Below are positions 7,629-14,683 of a DNA stretch of 35,335 bases, piece by piece. The position numbers and the translations under genes are program-made. The DNA is from Planctomycetaceae bacterium (lineage in GTDB: Bacteria; Planctomycetota; Planctomycetia; Pirellulales; UBA1268). Every line of letters begins with the position of its first letter. Positions within the stretch are counted from its first letter, which is position 1. Location of the stretch: the NCBI GenBank assembly GCA_947459185.1, contig CANHCU010000030.1, forward strand, positions 1-35,335, read 5' to 3'. Under the pieces are notes generated by a model, which was not told where the DNA came from, made no database searches, and worked only from the letters and a program-made list of their open reading frames with translations.

Positions 7629-8537
7629 TCACACACTGCAATGGCCGAGGGCGACCAGCCCGTAGAACGTGTATTCCGCATCGGGCTCGTCGTCAGCCCA
7701 TGAACCGTGGAAGGCGCCTTCGGCCGTCCAGAGCGTGTCGAGAAAATCGAGCATGCTGTCGCGATGCTCCCGCCATGGCACCTCCAGGGCGTCAAGCGCA
7801 TGGAGTGCGACGGCGGTTGAAAGCAGGTCGGGGATCGGTGCGTCGGGAGCGGCGGTAAACCCGCCCGCCGGATGACGCCGTGCCAGGAGCCACTCGTCAG
7901 CCCCGATTGGGGCGGCCCGTCCGAGCGAGCGGAGCGTGGCGATCGCGGCCGCAGTTGCCGTCGTGGAGCCCTCCGGCTGGTCACCAGAATTCGACCAGCC
8001 GCCGTCGGCGGCGCGGAGCGAGAGCACGCAGGCCGCCAGCTGTTCGGCCTCTGAACCGGATTCGGGGAGCGGCTGCTTCAGATCGGCGCGGGCGTTCATC
8101 GCAAGAAAGCATCCGTAGGCGGTGCCGCGGGCTGCGCCGGCGCGGGAGTTATAGCCACCGTCGGCCGCGCGGTGACGCTCGACGCCGGCGAGCAGGGCCG
8201 CGCGATGTTCCGCAGGCAAGGCATCCGTCGGCTGGGATGCCCAGGCTCGCGCCAGGCAGCAGCGGTGCACGTAGTCGAGCCTGCTGCCGTCGCCAAACGC
8301 ATCGAGATAGCAGCGGGTCGCCGCGGCCTGCTCGTTGCCAGCAGGCAGGGCCTCGAGAGCCAGCAGCGCATCGAGCGCAAACGACGTGTAGTAGAGATCG
8401 GGTCGGCCGCCGCGATTGCAGTAGCCACCACCGGGCGTCGCGAGCGACTGGAGAAACGACACCACGAGTTCAGTCGCCTCGCCGAGCGTCCGCCGGGCGA
8501 GGCGGGCCACCTGCAGCATCTGCAGCCGCTGGCTCAT
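7629..8537 (-). CDS. Prenyltransferase beta-subunit-like (PFTB repeat) protein
   Basis: The 302-residue protein has an alpha/alpha toroid pattern with several PFTB-type repeats: GGGYCNRGGRPDLYYTSFAL (36-55), a repeat at RAADGGYNS (123-131), ADGGWSNS (177-184) and a final EYTFYGLVALG (288-298). This is the fold of protein farnesyl/geranylgeranyl transferase beta subunits and of terpene cyclase halves. The zinc ligands of true protein prenyltransferases look altered: the D-x-C site aligns with D237-L-L and the His of the YHT motif aligns with Tyr289. No DxDD cyclase motif is seen. It is therefore probably an isoprenoid-binding or partner protein rather than a protein prenyltransferase. The ATG overlaps the stop of the DUF116-polyprenyl synthase gene as ATGA (8534-8537), so translation is probably coupled. 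Confidence 0.75.
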   Translation of the reverse strand: MSQRLQMLQVARLARRTLGEATELVVSFLQSLATPGGGYCNRGGRPDLYYTSFALDALLALEALPAGNEQAAATRCYLDAFGDGSRLDYVHRCCLARAWASQPTDALPAEHRAALLAGVERHRAADGGYNSRAGAARGTAYGCFLAMNARADLKQPLPESGSEAEQLAACVLSLRAADGGWSNSGDQPEGSTTATAAAIATLRSLGRAAPIGADEWLLARRHPAGGFTAAPDAPIPDLLSTAVALHALDALEVPWREHRDSMLDFLDTLWTAEGAFHGSWADDEPDAEYTFYGLVALGHCSV

Positions 8538-10336
8538 GCCGTTGCAGCCGGGCTTGCGGCGGCCGACTGCGGTTCGCCGTGGTGCTCGCGAGCCACCTTC
8601 GCCTCCTGCTCCCGGCAGTAGCCCTCGAAGGTGAGTTCGTTGAACATCTTCGCCAGCACCCGCCGCAGCAGCCCCTTCAACGTGGCGTCGGAGAGGCCCT
8701 CGAGGGCCCGCACGGCCTGCTCCTTGTAGCTTTCAAGAAGGAGCGCCGCCTTCTCGTCGGCCTTGGCCGTGCGGATCGCCTCTCGCAGGCGGTCGGGCGT
8801 GGCTGCGGGGTGGGGCTTCCCCGCCGTGATGGCGGCGAGCATCTCGCGGTCATCGCCGCGGGCCCGTTCGGCGGCGAGGGCGAGGACGACACTCGGCCGC
8901 GACTCGACGTTGCTCACAAGCCCAGCGTCATCGAGCATGTCTTCGAGGTCATCCTTGATCTGGTAGGCGATGCCCACCGCCTCGCTGTAAGCCCGCAAGG
9001 CATCGGACACCTCGTCCGCCCGGCCGGCGCCGATGGCAGCCAGTTGCAGCGCCACGTCGAACGCGGGCGATGTCTTGAGCCGGAAGATCTCCAGCACCTG
9101 GCGGCTGGCCAACTGCGAGGGATTGCGGCTCCAGGCGAGTTCGGCACCCTGCCCCTGACAGAGCAGACGCTGCGCACCGGCGGCCTCGCGAACGGCGGCG
9201 CGGATGCGATCGGCATCAAGGCCTGACTCCGCCAGCAAACGATAGCCCTCGCCGATCAGCAGGTCGCCCACGTTGAGTGCAATCGGCACGCCGTGCGCTC
9301 CGCAGAGCGTCGGCTCGCCATACCGTTCCAAATCGCCGTCCTCGATGTCGTCGTGGACGAGCGACGCCTTGTGGAAGCATTCCACCGCCACGGCGATCCG
9401 CTGGATCGCATCGATCGACCGTTGGTCGTGATCGGTGTGCTCAGCGTCGTTCTCGCCACCGTCACCCGGCCGCAGCGCCTGGAACACTGCCGCAGCCAGA
9501 AAGGGCCGCCACCGTCGGCCGCCGACGGCCAGCCACTCCCGGCCGATCTCCTCTGCATGGCCCACCGGCGGCCCCATCAGCCGATCGAGCGCCGGCCGTT
9601 CGAACCACGTCTTCACGGTGTCGTGCAGGCCGCCAAGATCGAGCCGACGCGACCGGTCGGCCGCCTCGAGGTGGATGTAGTCCCAGACCCAGTCCACATC
9701 GACCGTCGTATCGATGCAGTCGTCCTGCAACAGCGGCACGGCCACAGCAGGAATCGCCGCCGCTTGCACGTGCGAAAATGTTTTTTCAAGCACCGCCATG
9801 CAGCTCACGCCGACGATTGCCTCGATCGTACCGGTCTGCACCATCGCCATCACCAGTGCCGAGCCTTCGGCCACGAGCACCGCGTAGCCAAGCCGCTCGG
9901 CCTCCGCCTGAAAATCCTGGATCGAGCAGAGGCCGCACTGTTTGCAGAGCAGGCCGAATTCGTCGAAGGGCGCCGGGCAGCGGTTCTCCACCCGCAGGCA
10001 CTTGGGCATGAGCAGGAGCCGGCGCTCGAAGGGCACGGCAGCGAGGGCGTCGCGCCACGACTCGTTATTGACCGTGACGACCGCGTAATCGAGATACGTC
10101 TCGGGGAGCCCCGCCTCGGCGAGCGCGGCGGTCGCCCGCCGACGGAGTTCCTCCATGCCCAGTGGAGGCACGGCACGGTCATGGGTCATCCCGCGACGCA
10201 CGGCATCGCGGAGGGAATCGCGATCCGCCTTCGTCGGGGGAATGCCGGCCTGCGGCGGCCGCGACCGGATCACCGCTGGCGGCACCGGTGGCGGTAGGAT
10301 CGCAAGCGCAATCGTCGCTGGGTCTACGGTGGACAT
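8534..10336 (-). CDS. DUF116 / polyprenyl diphosphate synthase fusion
   Basis: From ATG 10336 the protein has 600 residues. Residues about 85-220 form a DUF116-type domain with seven cysteines (113, 120, 131, 134, 137, 179, 207), including CKQCGLC, probably holding a metal or Fe-S centre. Residues about 255-590 form an all-alpha trans-isoprenyl diphosphate synthase: GGRRWRP (272-278), first Asp-rich motif DDIED (329-333) and second motif DDLED (462-466), so condensation of isopentenyl units onto an allylic diphosphate is expected. Chain length cannot be read. The track start at 10579 would run back through the ferredoxin gene; the strong ribosome-binding site at 10345-10351 and the 52-bp gap favour 10336. 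DUF116 has no settled function, and its union with a prenyl synthase is unusual. It is coupled to the next gene by an ATGA overlap. Confidence 0.88.
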   Translation of the reverse strand: MSTVDPATIALAILPPPVPPAVIRSRPPQAGIPPTKADRDSLRDAVRRGMTHDRAVPPLGMEELRRRATAALAEAGLPETYLDYAVVTVNNESWRDALAAVPFERRLLLMPKCLRVENRCPAPFDEFGLLCKQCGLCSIQDFQAEAERLGYAVLVAEGSALVMAMVQTGTIEAIVGVSCMAVLEKTFSHVQAAAIPAVAVPLLQDDCIDTTVDVDWVWDYIHLEAADRSRRLDLGGLHDTVKTWFERPALDRLMGPPVGHAEEIGREWLAVGGRRWRPFLAAAVFQALRPGDGGENDAEHTDHDQRSIDAIQRIAVAVECFHKASLVHDDIEDGDLERYGEPTLCGAHGVPIALNVGDLLIGEGYRLLAESGLDADRIRAAVREAAGAQRLLCQGQGAELAWSRNPSQLASRQVLEIFRLKTSPAFDVALQLAAIGAGRADEVSDALRAYSEAVGIAYQIKDDLEDMLDDAGLVSNVESRPSVVLALAAERARGDDREMLAAITAGKPHPAATPDRLREAIRTAKADEKAALLLESYKEQAVRALEGLSDATLKGLLRRVLAKMFNELTFEGYCREQEAKVAREHHGEPQSAAASPAATA

Positions 10337-10344
10337 CGCGGGCA

Positions 10345-10351
10345 CCTCTCC
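10345..10351 (-). promoter_or_regulatory. Ribosome-binding site deciding the DUF116-synthase start
   Basis: Read on the minus strand, GGAGAGG lies 8 bases before the ATG at 10336. It rules in the 600-residue form over the 681-residue ORF in the track. Confidence 0.7.
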
Positions 10352-10388
10352 GGGGGAATCCACAGTATGCCGTTTGGCGCGGTCTTCG

Positions 10389-11303
10389 TCAGGCCGTCCC
10401 ACCCGCATCAGCAGCTCCAGCCGCCTCTTTCGCGGCAGAAGCCCGGGCAGCTGCCGCCTCGACCCGCCGCTGAATCTCCTCGGGAGATGGCAGGGCATCG
10501 AGCACCTCGCGGGGGATCTGCGCCGCGTCTGCGAGCTTTGTGAGGCACCGCCGCCGTTCGGCCAACGCCTGATCGGCACTCCGCTCCTTGGAGAACCTGG
10601 TCTTGGCGTCGGCGCTCCGCTCCCTGAGCTTGGCGTAGATGTCGCCGCCGAGGAGCGCGGAGATGTCGACCTTCATCTTCTCGCGGTGAATGTCCGATTC
10701 CGCCACCGGGCCGCCGTCGATCGGGCCCGCGTGATACTTCGGAAACATGATCGCCACCTCGGGGCAGACCCGCGAGCAGGCTGGGCAGTTGACCTTGCAG
10801 TTAGCCGGGTTCTCGACACGCAGCGTGTGGTCGGTCGCCACGCCGTACACGTCGAACAGGCAGAAGCTCAGGCACTGCATGCAGTTGGTGCACCGAGCCG
10901 TGTCGATCACCGGAAACCACGGCTTCCACGTCTCGGCTGTGTTGGCGATCGGTCCGTTGGCGACGGCAGACGCCTCCGGCGGCCGGTTCATCCGCCGCTC
11001 GCCCCGGGCCTCTTCGACAGCGGCGACGGTCTCGCCGACCGACAGCCCCGTGACGTCGCGAATCGTCACGTCACACCGTCCACTGGCATCACCCACTACG
11101 GGCGGCCCGTCAGAAAAACAGCCGATCACGATCATCGCGCCGCCGGCCTGGAGGTCGGCCGCGGCCGCCCCGGCCCGCGTGACGGCATACCCGCGGTCGA
11201 GAAGCGCTGCAAAGATGCTGGCTCGGTCGGTGGCGGGCAGCGGTGTGGCACCCGCACCCTCGTAGACGACCACCCGCGGCGGAAGCAACGCTTCAGCGAT
11301 CAT
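10389..11303 (-). CDS. Two-cluster 4Fe-4S ferredoxin-domain protein
   Basis: The 304-residue protein has an N-terminal alpha/beta region (1-100) with a buried GCF motif (61-63), then a ferredoxin domain with two complete cysteine sets: CTNCMQCLSFC (138, 141, 144, 148) and CKVNCPACSRVCP (169, 173, 176, 180). Eight ligands fit two [4Fe-4S] clusters and low-potential electron transfer in the cytoplasm. The C-terminal 100 residues are charged, probably helical, ending in an Ala-rich tail. The ATG overlaps the stop of the small four-cysteine gene as ATGA (11300-11303). With the radical SAM, HdrA-like and DUF116 neighbours, it is a likely electron donor for the pathway. I do not recognise a named family for the whole protein. 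Confidence 0.82.
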   Translation of the reverse strand: MIAEALLPPRVVVYEGAGATPLPATDRASIFAALLDRGYAVTRAGAAAADLQAGGAMIVIGCFSDGPPVVGDASGRCDVTIRDVTGLSVGETVAAVEEARGERRMNRPPEASAVANGPIANTAETWKPWFPVIDTARCTNCMQCLSFCLFDVYGVATDHTLRVENPANCKVNCPACSRVCPEVAIMFPKYHAGPIDGGPVAESDIHREKMKVDISALLGGDIYAKLRERSADAKTRFSKERSADQALAERRRCLTKLADAAQIPREVLDALPSPEEIQRRVEAAAARASAAKEAAGAADAGGTA

Positions 11304-11692
11304 GATCGGGCTCCGTCGGGAACCGCGAGCCCGCCGGCCAGCACGGCCTCCGCGGTGTCGGTCCGCATGTTGAGGATCTCCACGCCCTGCTTCGGCAGCG
11401 GTGCATCGGCGAGGGCGAAGAGCCCCTGCACGGCCCGGGGCCAGCAGGCGAATATCCTGAGCGGACGATCGCCACGGGCCAGTTCTGCCAGGTGCGGATC
11501 GCGACGGGCGGCCATCTCGCAGAGATCGGGCACCATTTCAAAGCCACGGCCAGCCGCCGCGAGGCCCTCGAGCACGGCATCCTTGACGGCGGCCGGTACC
11601 ACCTGTGCATACGCGCAGCGGCAATAGAGGATCCGCGTGCTGTCGTCGGCCGGCATGGCGGCCGTTGCTGCCTGTGGTTGTGGCTCGGTCAT
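11300..11692 (-). CDS. Small four-cysteine protein resembling the HdrA N-terminal domain
   Basis: The 130-residue protein starts at ATG 11692, which overlaps the radical SAM stop as ATGA; the 331-residue track ORF beginning at 12295 is a read-through of another frame. Four cysteines stand out: C24 and C26 in YCRCAY, C58 in DLCEMA and C83 in FACWPRAVQGLF. The spacing CxC ... C ... ACxPR...xxF is reminiscent of the N-terminal Fe-S domain of heterodisulfide reductase subunit HdrA (CHCG ... CS.PGQ ... AACSPR.HE..F), but the FAD and GxGxxG parts are missing. I infer a small Fe-S or thiol redox protein. This resemblance is by eye only and could be wrong. Its stop overlaps the ferredoxin gene start, so the two are probably made together. 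Confidence 0.75.
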   Translation of the reverse strand: MTEPQPQAATAAMPADDSTRILYCRCAYAQVVPAAVKDAVLEGLAAAGRGFEMVPDLCEMAARRDPHLAELARGDRPLRIFACWPRAVQGLFALADAPLPKQGVEILNMRTDTAEAVLAGGLAVPDGARS

Positions 11693-12903
11693 GGGTGGAT
11701 CCTTCCCGCCGCCGGATACGTACCGAAGTCGTTGAACCAATACCGCTTCGCAAAACGATACATCCAGTGCTTTTCCGGAATCTCGCGGCCCGGGAGATCC
11801 TGGCTCGACCGGGGCGTCATCGCCAGCAGCTCCTGGCGGGCGGTGCCACGCTGGGTCGTGTCGTGCGCCCCGTGGCGGTCGGCGATCTCGAGGATCAGAC
11901 GCGGATTCTCGAGCACCACGCAGCCGCGGCTGTGGCTGGCTGCCGCGTCGCGCATGTCTTTCAAAAACGCCGACTGCGTCACCTGCTCGTAGAACGATCC
12001 CGTGCCGACCTGTTCTACCGCCAGTTGGATGATCGGGCAGGGTTCGATGCCGCCCGACGGGCCGACATGGTGCGTGAGGCCGACCGCCATCGGGCAGAGC
12101 GCGTCTCCCTTGTCGTCGTAGTAGGCGTCGACAATCGCGATCGGGAGCCTCGCCCGCTGTTCCACCACGAACTGTCTCACGCGGACGAGCTGGTCGGGCG
12201 TGAGCGCCAGTTCCGGCGACGCCTCCGGGCCGACCGGGCGATAGCCATGAAACCAGGCGTAGTGCACGCCCAGGTCGATCAGCCGCCGGAGCCACTCCTC
12301 GGTGAGCATCGTGTCGATGTTGGAGCGGCAGAGGCTTGTGGCCACGCCCGTGATCAGTCGAGCCTCGAGGCAGAGTTCGAGGCCACGGAGCGAACGGCTG
12401 AGCACCTGACGGTTGCCGCGGCGGATGTCGCTCGTCGCCGCGTCACCCTCGATGCTCACCAGCGGCGTGGCGTTGCCGAGAGCCTGGAGGCGGCGGGCCA
12501 CCTCGGGCGTGATCAGCTGGCCGTTGGTGAAGATCTGGAAGTAGCAGTCGGGGTGGGCGGCCAGCAGGTCGAGTAGCCGCGGGTGGAGGAATGGTTCGCC
12601 ACCGAGCAGTCCGAAGAACACGTTGCCGTGCGCCTTCGCGTCACGGACGAGTGCATCGAGCGTCTCGAACGGAACCATCGTCCGGGGCGCCTGGACGTCA
12701 ACCCAACAGCCCTGGCACTTGAGGTTGCAGGAGTTGATGATCGAGAGATGGAGAAACGGCGGGAAGACGACTCCGCGACGCTGTCTCGCCTTGAATTTCT
12801 CGACGGCGATCAGCCCCTTCACGCCGAAATTCCAGCCGAATTTCCAGAGGCAGTTGGGCGCCACCGACGACAGCATGTGGCCGGCCATCCGGGGGAGGAT
12901 CAT
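11689..12903 (-). CDS. Radical SAM protein with C-terminal auxiliary cysteines
   Basis: The 404-residue protein has the radical SAM cluster motif CNLKCQGC (C59, C63, C66) and the SAM-binding block GGEP at 101-104, in an otherwise standard partial TIM barrel. Later cysteines at 270 (DALCPM), 289 (IEPCPI) and 328 (SRGCVV) look like a SPASM-type or half-SPASM auxiliary cluster. Such enzymes modify peptides, nucleotides or lipids by hydrogen abstraction; one branch (HpnH) works on hopanoids, which is notable given the cyclase in this cluster, but the overall match is too weak to name HpnH. The N-terminus (about 1-50) has an amphipathic segment with Trp residues that could touch membrane. It is preceded by a 97-bp gap with an inverted repeat, and followed by an ATGA overlap. 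Confidence 0.85.
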   Translation of the reverse strand: MILPRMAGHMLSSVAPNCLWKFGWNFGVKGLIAVEKFKARQRRGVVFPPFLHLSIINSCNLKCQGCWVDVQAPRTMVPFETLDALVRDAKAHGNVFFGLLGGEPFLHPRLLDLLAAHPDCYFQIFTNGQLITPEVARRLQALGNATPLVSIEGDAATSDIRRGNRQVLSRSLRGLELCLEARLITGVATSLCRSNIDTMLTEEWLRRLIDLGVHYAWFHGYRPVGPEASPELALTPDQLVRVRQFVVEQRARLPIAIVDAYYDDKGDALCPMAVGLTHHVGPSGGIEPCPIIQLAVEQVGTGSFYEQVTQSAFLKDMRDAAASHSRGCVVLENPRLILEIADRHGAHDTTQRGTARQELLAMTPRSSQDLPGREIPEKHWMYRFAKRYWFNDFGTYPAAGRIHP

Positions 12904-12919
12904 GGCGTGACTCGTGAAT

Positions 12920-12997
12920 GGGACGGGAGCGATTTTCGCGGGGCGGAGGGGAAAGGTGACGGGATCGAGTTGTTGGGGCGAAAGTCGCTCCCGTCCC
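12920..12997. repeat. Long inverted repeat between G3E GTPase and radical SAM genes
   Basis: GGGACGGGAGCGATTTTCGC (12920-12939) pairs with GCGAAAGTCGCTCCCGTCCC (12978-12997) with one non-matching position over 20 bp and a 38-base loop. It fills most of the 97-bp gap between the two genes. The arms look like a dispersed palindromic (REP-type) element; as RNA it would form a large stem-loop that could attenuate or stabilise the transcript. Confidence 0.7.
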
Positions 12998-13000
12998 CAT

Positions 13001-14116
13001 TTATACCCGCGAGGGGATCCGGTGGGTGGGCACGGGCCGGCCCGGGCGGAAGTGTTCGAGATGGATGACCTCGTGGGGCACGTTTGCCGCCGCGGCCGAC
13101 ACCGCCGCCCGTACCGCCCGCTCGAGGTCTGCCGGGTCGGCCTCGGCCCGCAGGTTCACAAGCAGCCGGCCGATATCCACCGGCTCAGCGAGCCGGTGGG
13201 AGAGGTGGGCCGAGTCGGCGGTGCGAACGAGATTCGCGGCGGCGAGTTCGTAGGGATCCCCCTCGATCGCGAGCGTGCCCTTGAGATGCGCGATTTCGTG
13301 GCCGCTGGCGGCAAGTGCCTCGCGGATCTGCGAAAGGATCGCCACGAGCAGTTCGTTGCCGTCAAACTCAGCCGCATCAGCCGCCCCGATCCGCACTTCG
13401 GCATTGAGCCAGCCGAGCAGCGACTCTCCGAGTGCGTAGCGGTCGTAATCGATCTCGGCAATCGCCGCGGCCTGTGATGTGTCGGCCAGCAGCCGAGCAA
13501 ACCACGGCTCGAGGCCCGTGCCATCGCGGGCCGAGCATTCGAGGACGGATGCCCGCGGGTTCACCGCCGCGAAAGCTGCCCGCAGTCGTTCGAGTCGCGG
13601 GGCATCAACGAGGTCGCACTTGTTGATGACGATGATCTCCGCCTCTTCCAACTGCTTGCGATAGATGTAGCCAACGTGTTCGGAGAGCTTCGCGTCGGCG
13701 AGCCCCAGCACCCGTTCGGCCCGCAGCGGATCGACGACCACGCTCATCGGGGCCACGGTGAACCGGTCGCTGTAGATCTGCTCCAGTGGCAGAGTCACTG
13801 TCGCCACAAGGTCGGTGCAGCTGCCCACCGGCTCGGCGATCAGCACGTCGGGCGCGGTCTCCCGCACCAGCGACTCGGCCGCCTCGACCAGCGACGTGAA
13901 CCGGCAGCAGAAGCAGCCGCCCACGATCTCCTCGACGGGCATCCGGTGGGCCGCGGCGAGCGCCGTATCGACGAGCCCTCCACCCTGATCGTTTGTGACC
14001 AGTCCCACGCGGAGGCCACGGGCGGTGAGCCAGTCGGCCAGCCGCAGGATCGACGTTGTCTTGCCGGCCCCGAGAAAGCCGCCAACCATGATGTATCGGG
14101 CTGTCGCGACGGTCAT
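13001..14116 (-). CDS. CobW/CobP47K-type G3E GTPase (metallochaperone)
   Basis: The 371-residue protein has the P-loop GGFLGAGKTT (12-21), the CXCC metal-binding motif in GGCFCCR (66-72), and the base-specificity motif NKCD (165-168), which together define COG0523/CobW G3E GTPases. These load Zn, Co or Fe ions or insert cofactors into target enzymes. A C-terminal region (about 260-360) has no His-rich metal tail. The ATG overlaps the GcvH-like gene stop as ATGA (14113-14116). Its place beside radical SAM, Fe-S and DUF116 proteins suggests it serves a metal site in this pathway; which metal cannot be read from sequence. An in-frame TAA ends it at 13001, directly before the inverted repeat. Confidence 0.88.
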   Translation of the reverse strand: MTVATARYIMVGGFLGAGKTTSILRLADWLTARGLRVGLVTNDQGGGLVDTALAAAHRMPVEEIVGGCFCCRFTSLVEAAESLVRETAPDVLIAEPVGSCTDLVATVTLPLEQIYSDRFTVAPMSVVVDPLRAERVLGLADAKLSEHVGYIYRKQLEEAEIIVINKCDLVDAPRLERLRAAFAAVNPRASVLECSARDGTGLEPWFARLLADTSQAAAIAEIDYDRYALGESLLGWLNAEVRIGAADAAEFDGNELLVAILSQIREALAASGHEIAHLKGTLAIEGDPYELAAANLVRTADSAHLSHRLAEPVDIGRLLVNLRAEADPADLERAVRAAVSAAAANVPHEVIHLEHFRPGRPVPTHRIPSRV

Positions 14117-14673
14117 ACATCGTCTCCCGGTTCAGACTCGTCAGATGGGGCGGGCATCTCACCAGCATGCCCGTCGCCATCACTATAGCGGGAGGCCTGC
14201 AGCTGATTGATCGTCGCGGTGAGCAGCGCGATGTAGCCGTGGACGTCGAGATGGCCCGGCGTGGGCGTGCCCTGCACAGCATAGAGCCAGCCGGCGCCGT
14301 AGGGGTCGGAATGCGTGAGGCAGGCTTCGGCGGTGAGCGCCGGATTGGACGACTGCAGCGTCCCATCGACCACGCAGAAGAGTTCGCTTACCGCCTTGAA
14401 GCCCTCGACGGTGCCGAGCCGCTCGCCGCCGGCGACGGTCTGGCCCGGCTTCACCTCCAGCACCATCTCCACCAGTTCGCCGAGCATCCGCGTGGCGAAC
14501 TTCGTGAAGCCGACGTGCCAGAGCCGCGGCGTGTCGCCGCGAGCGTCGCGAGTTCCCGCGTCGTCGATGGGCCCGCCATCCGCGGGCCGCATCCAGAAAT
14601 GCGACGGAGTGTAGAGGCAGTCCACGGGGAACCGCGCCGAAAAGTGGGCATGCCGAAAGCGGACGGTTTCCAT
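14113..14673 (-). CDS. GcvH-like lipoyl-carrier protein
   Basis: The 186-residue protein aligns with glycine cleavage H protein: YTPSHFWM (21-28, cf. YTKEHEWV), VGFTKFATRMLGELVEM (54-70), the lipoyl-attachment region VEGFKAVSELFCVVDG with Lys93, and a conserved DPYGAGWLYAV (123-133). It is longer than the usual 125-130 residues, with an insertion near 30-50 and an acidic C-terminal tail. No gcvP, gcvT, lipA or lipB lies in the window, so it probably is not the glycine cleavage carrier. H-like lipoyl proteins also serve the sHdr sulfur-oxidation system beside Hdr-like Fe-S proteins, which is a parallel rather than proof. It begins 10 bp after the RluD-type gene and overlaps the G3E gene. Confidence 0.85.
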   Translation of the reverse strand: METVRFRHAHFSARFPVDCLYTPSHFWMRPADGGPIDDAGTRDARGDTPRLWHVGFTKFATRMLGELVEMVLEVKPGQTVAGGERLGTVEGFKAVSELFCVVDGTLQSSNPALTAEACLTHSDPYGAGWLYAVQGTPTPGHLDVHGYIALLTATINQLQASRYSDGDGHAGEMPAPSDESEPGDDV

Positions 14674-14683
14674 GAGTGAAATG

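Noticed and set aside
5689-7665. 658-residue plus-strand ORF
   Set aside because: Antisense to the cyclase gene; Arg-rich shadow with no motif, whereas the minus strand has QW repeats and DADD.
7880-9226. 448-residue plus-strand ORF
   Set aside because: Crosses two minus-strand genes in antisense; composition is Arg/Gly/Ala-rich shadow.
10337-10579. Extended 681-residue start for the DUF116-synthase
   Set aside because: It would overlap the ferredoxin gene by 191 bp; the extra residues are Arg/Pro-rich shadow, and a strong ribosome-binding site precedes 10336.
10155-11627. 490-residue plus-strand ORF
   Set aside because: Antisense to the DUF116, ferredoxin and small Cys genes; no homology pattern.
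11693-12295. 331-residue ORF upstream part of the small Cys protein
   Set aside because: Lies within the radical SAM gene in another frame; ATGA overlap fixes the real start at 11692.
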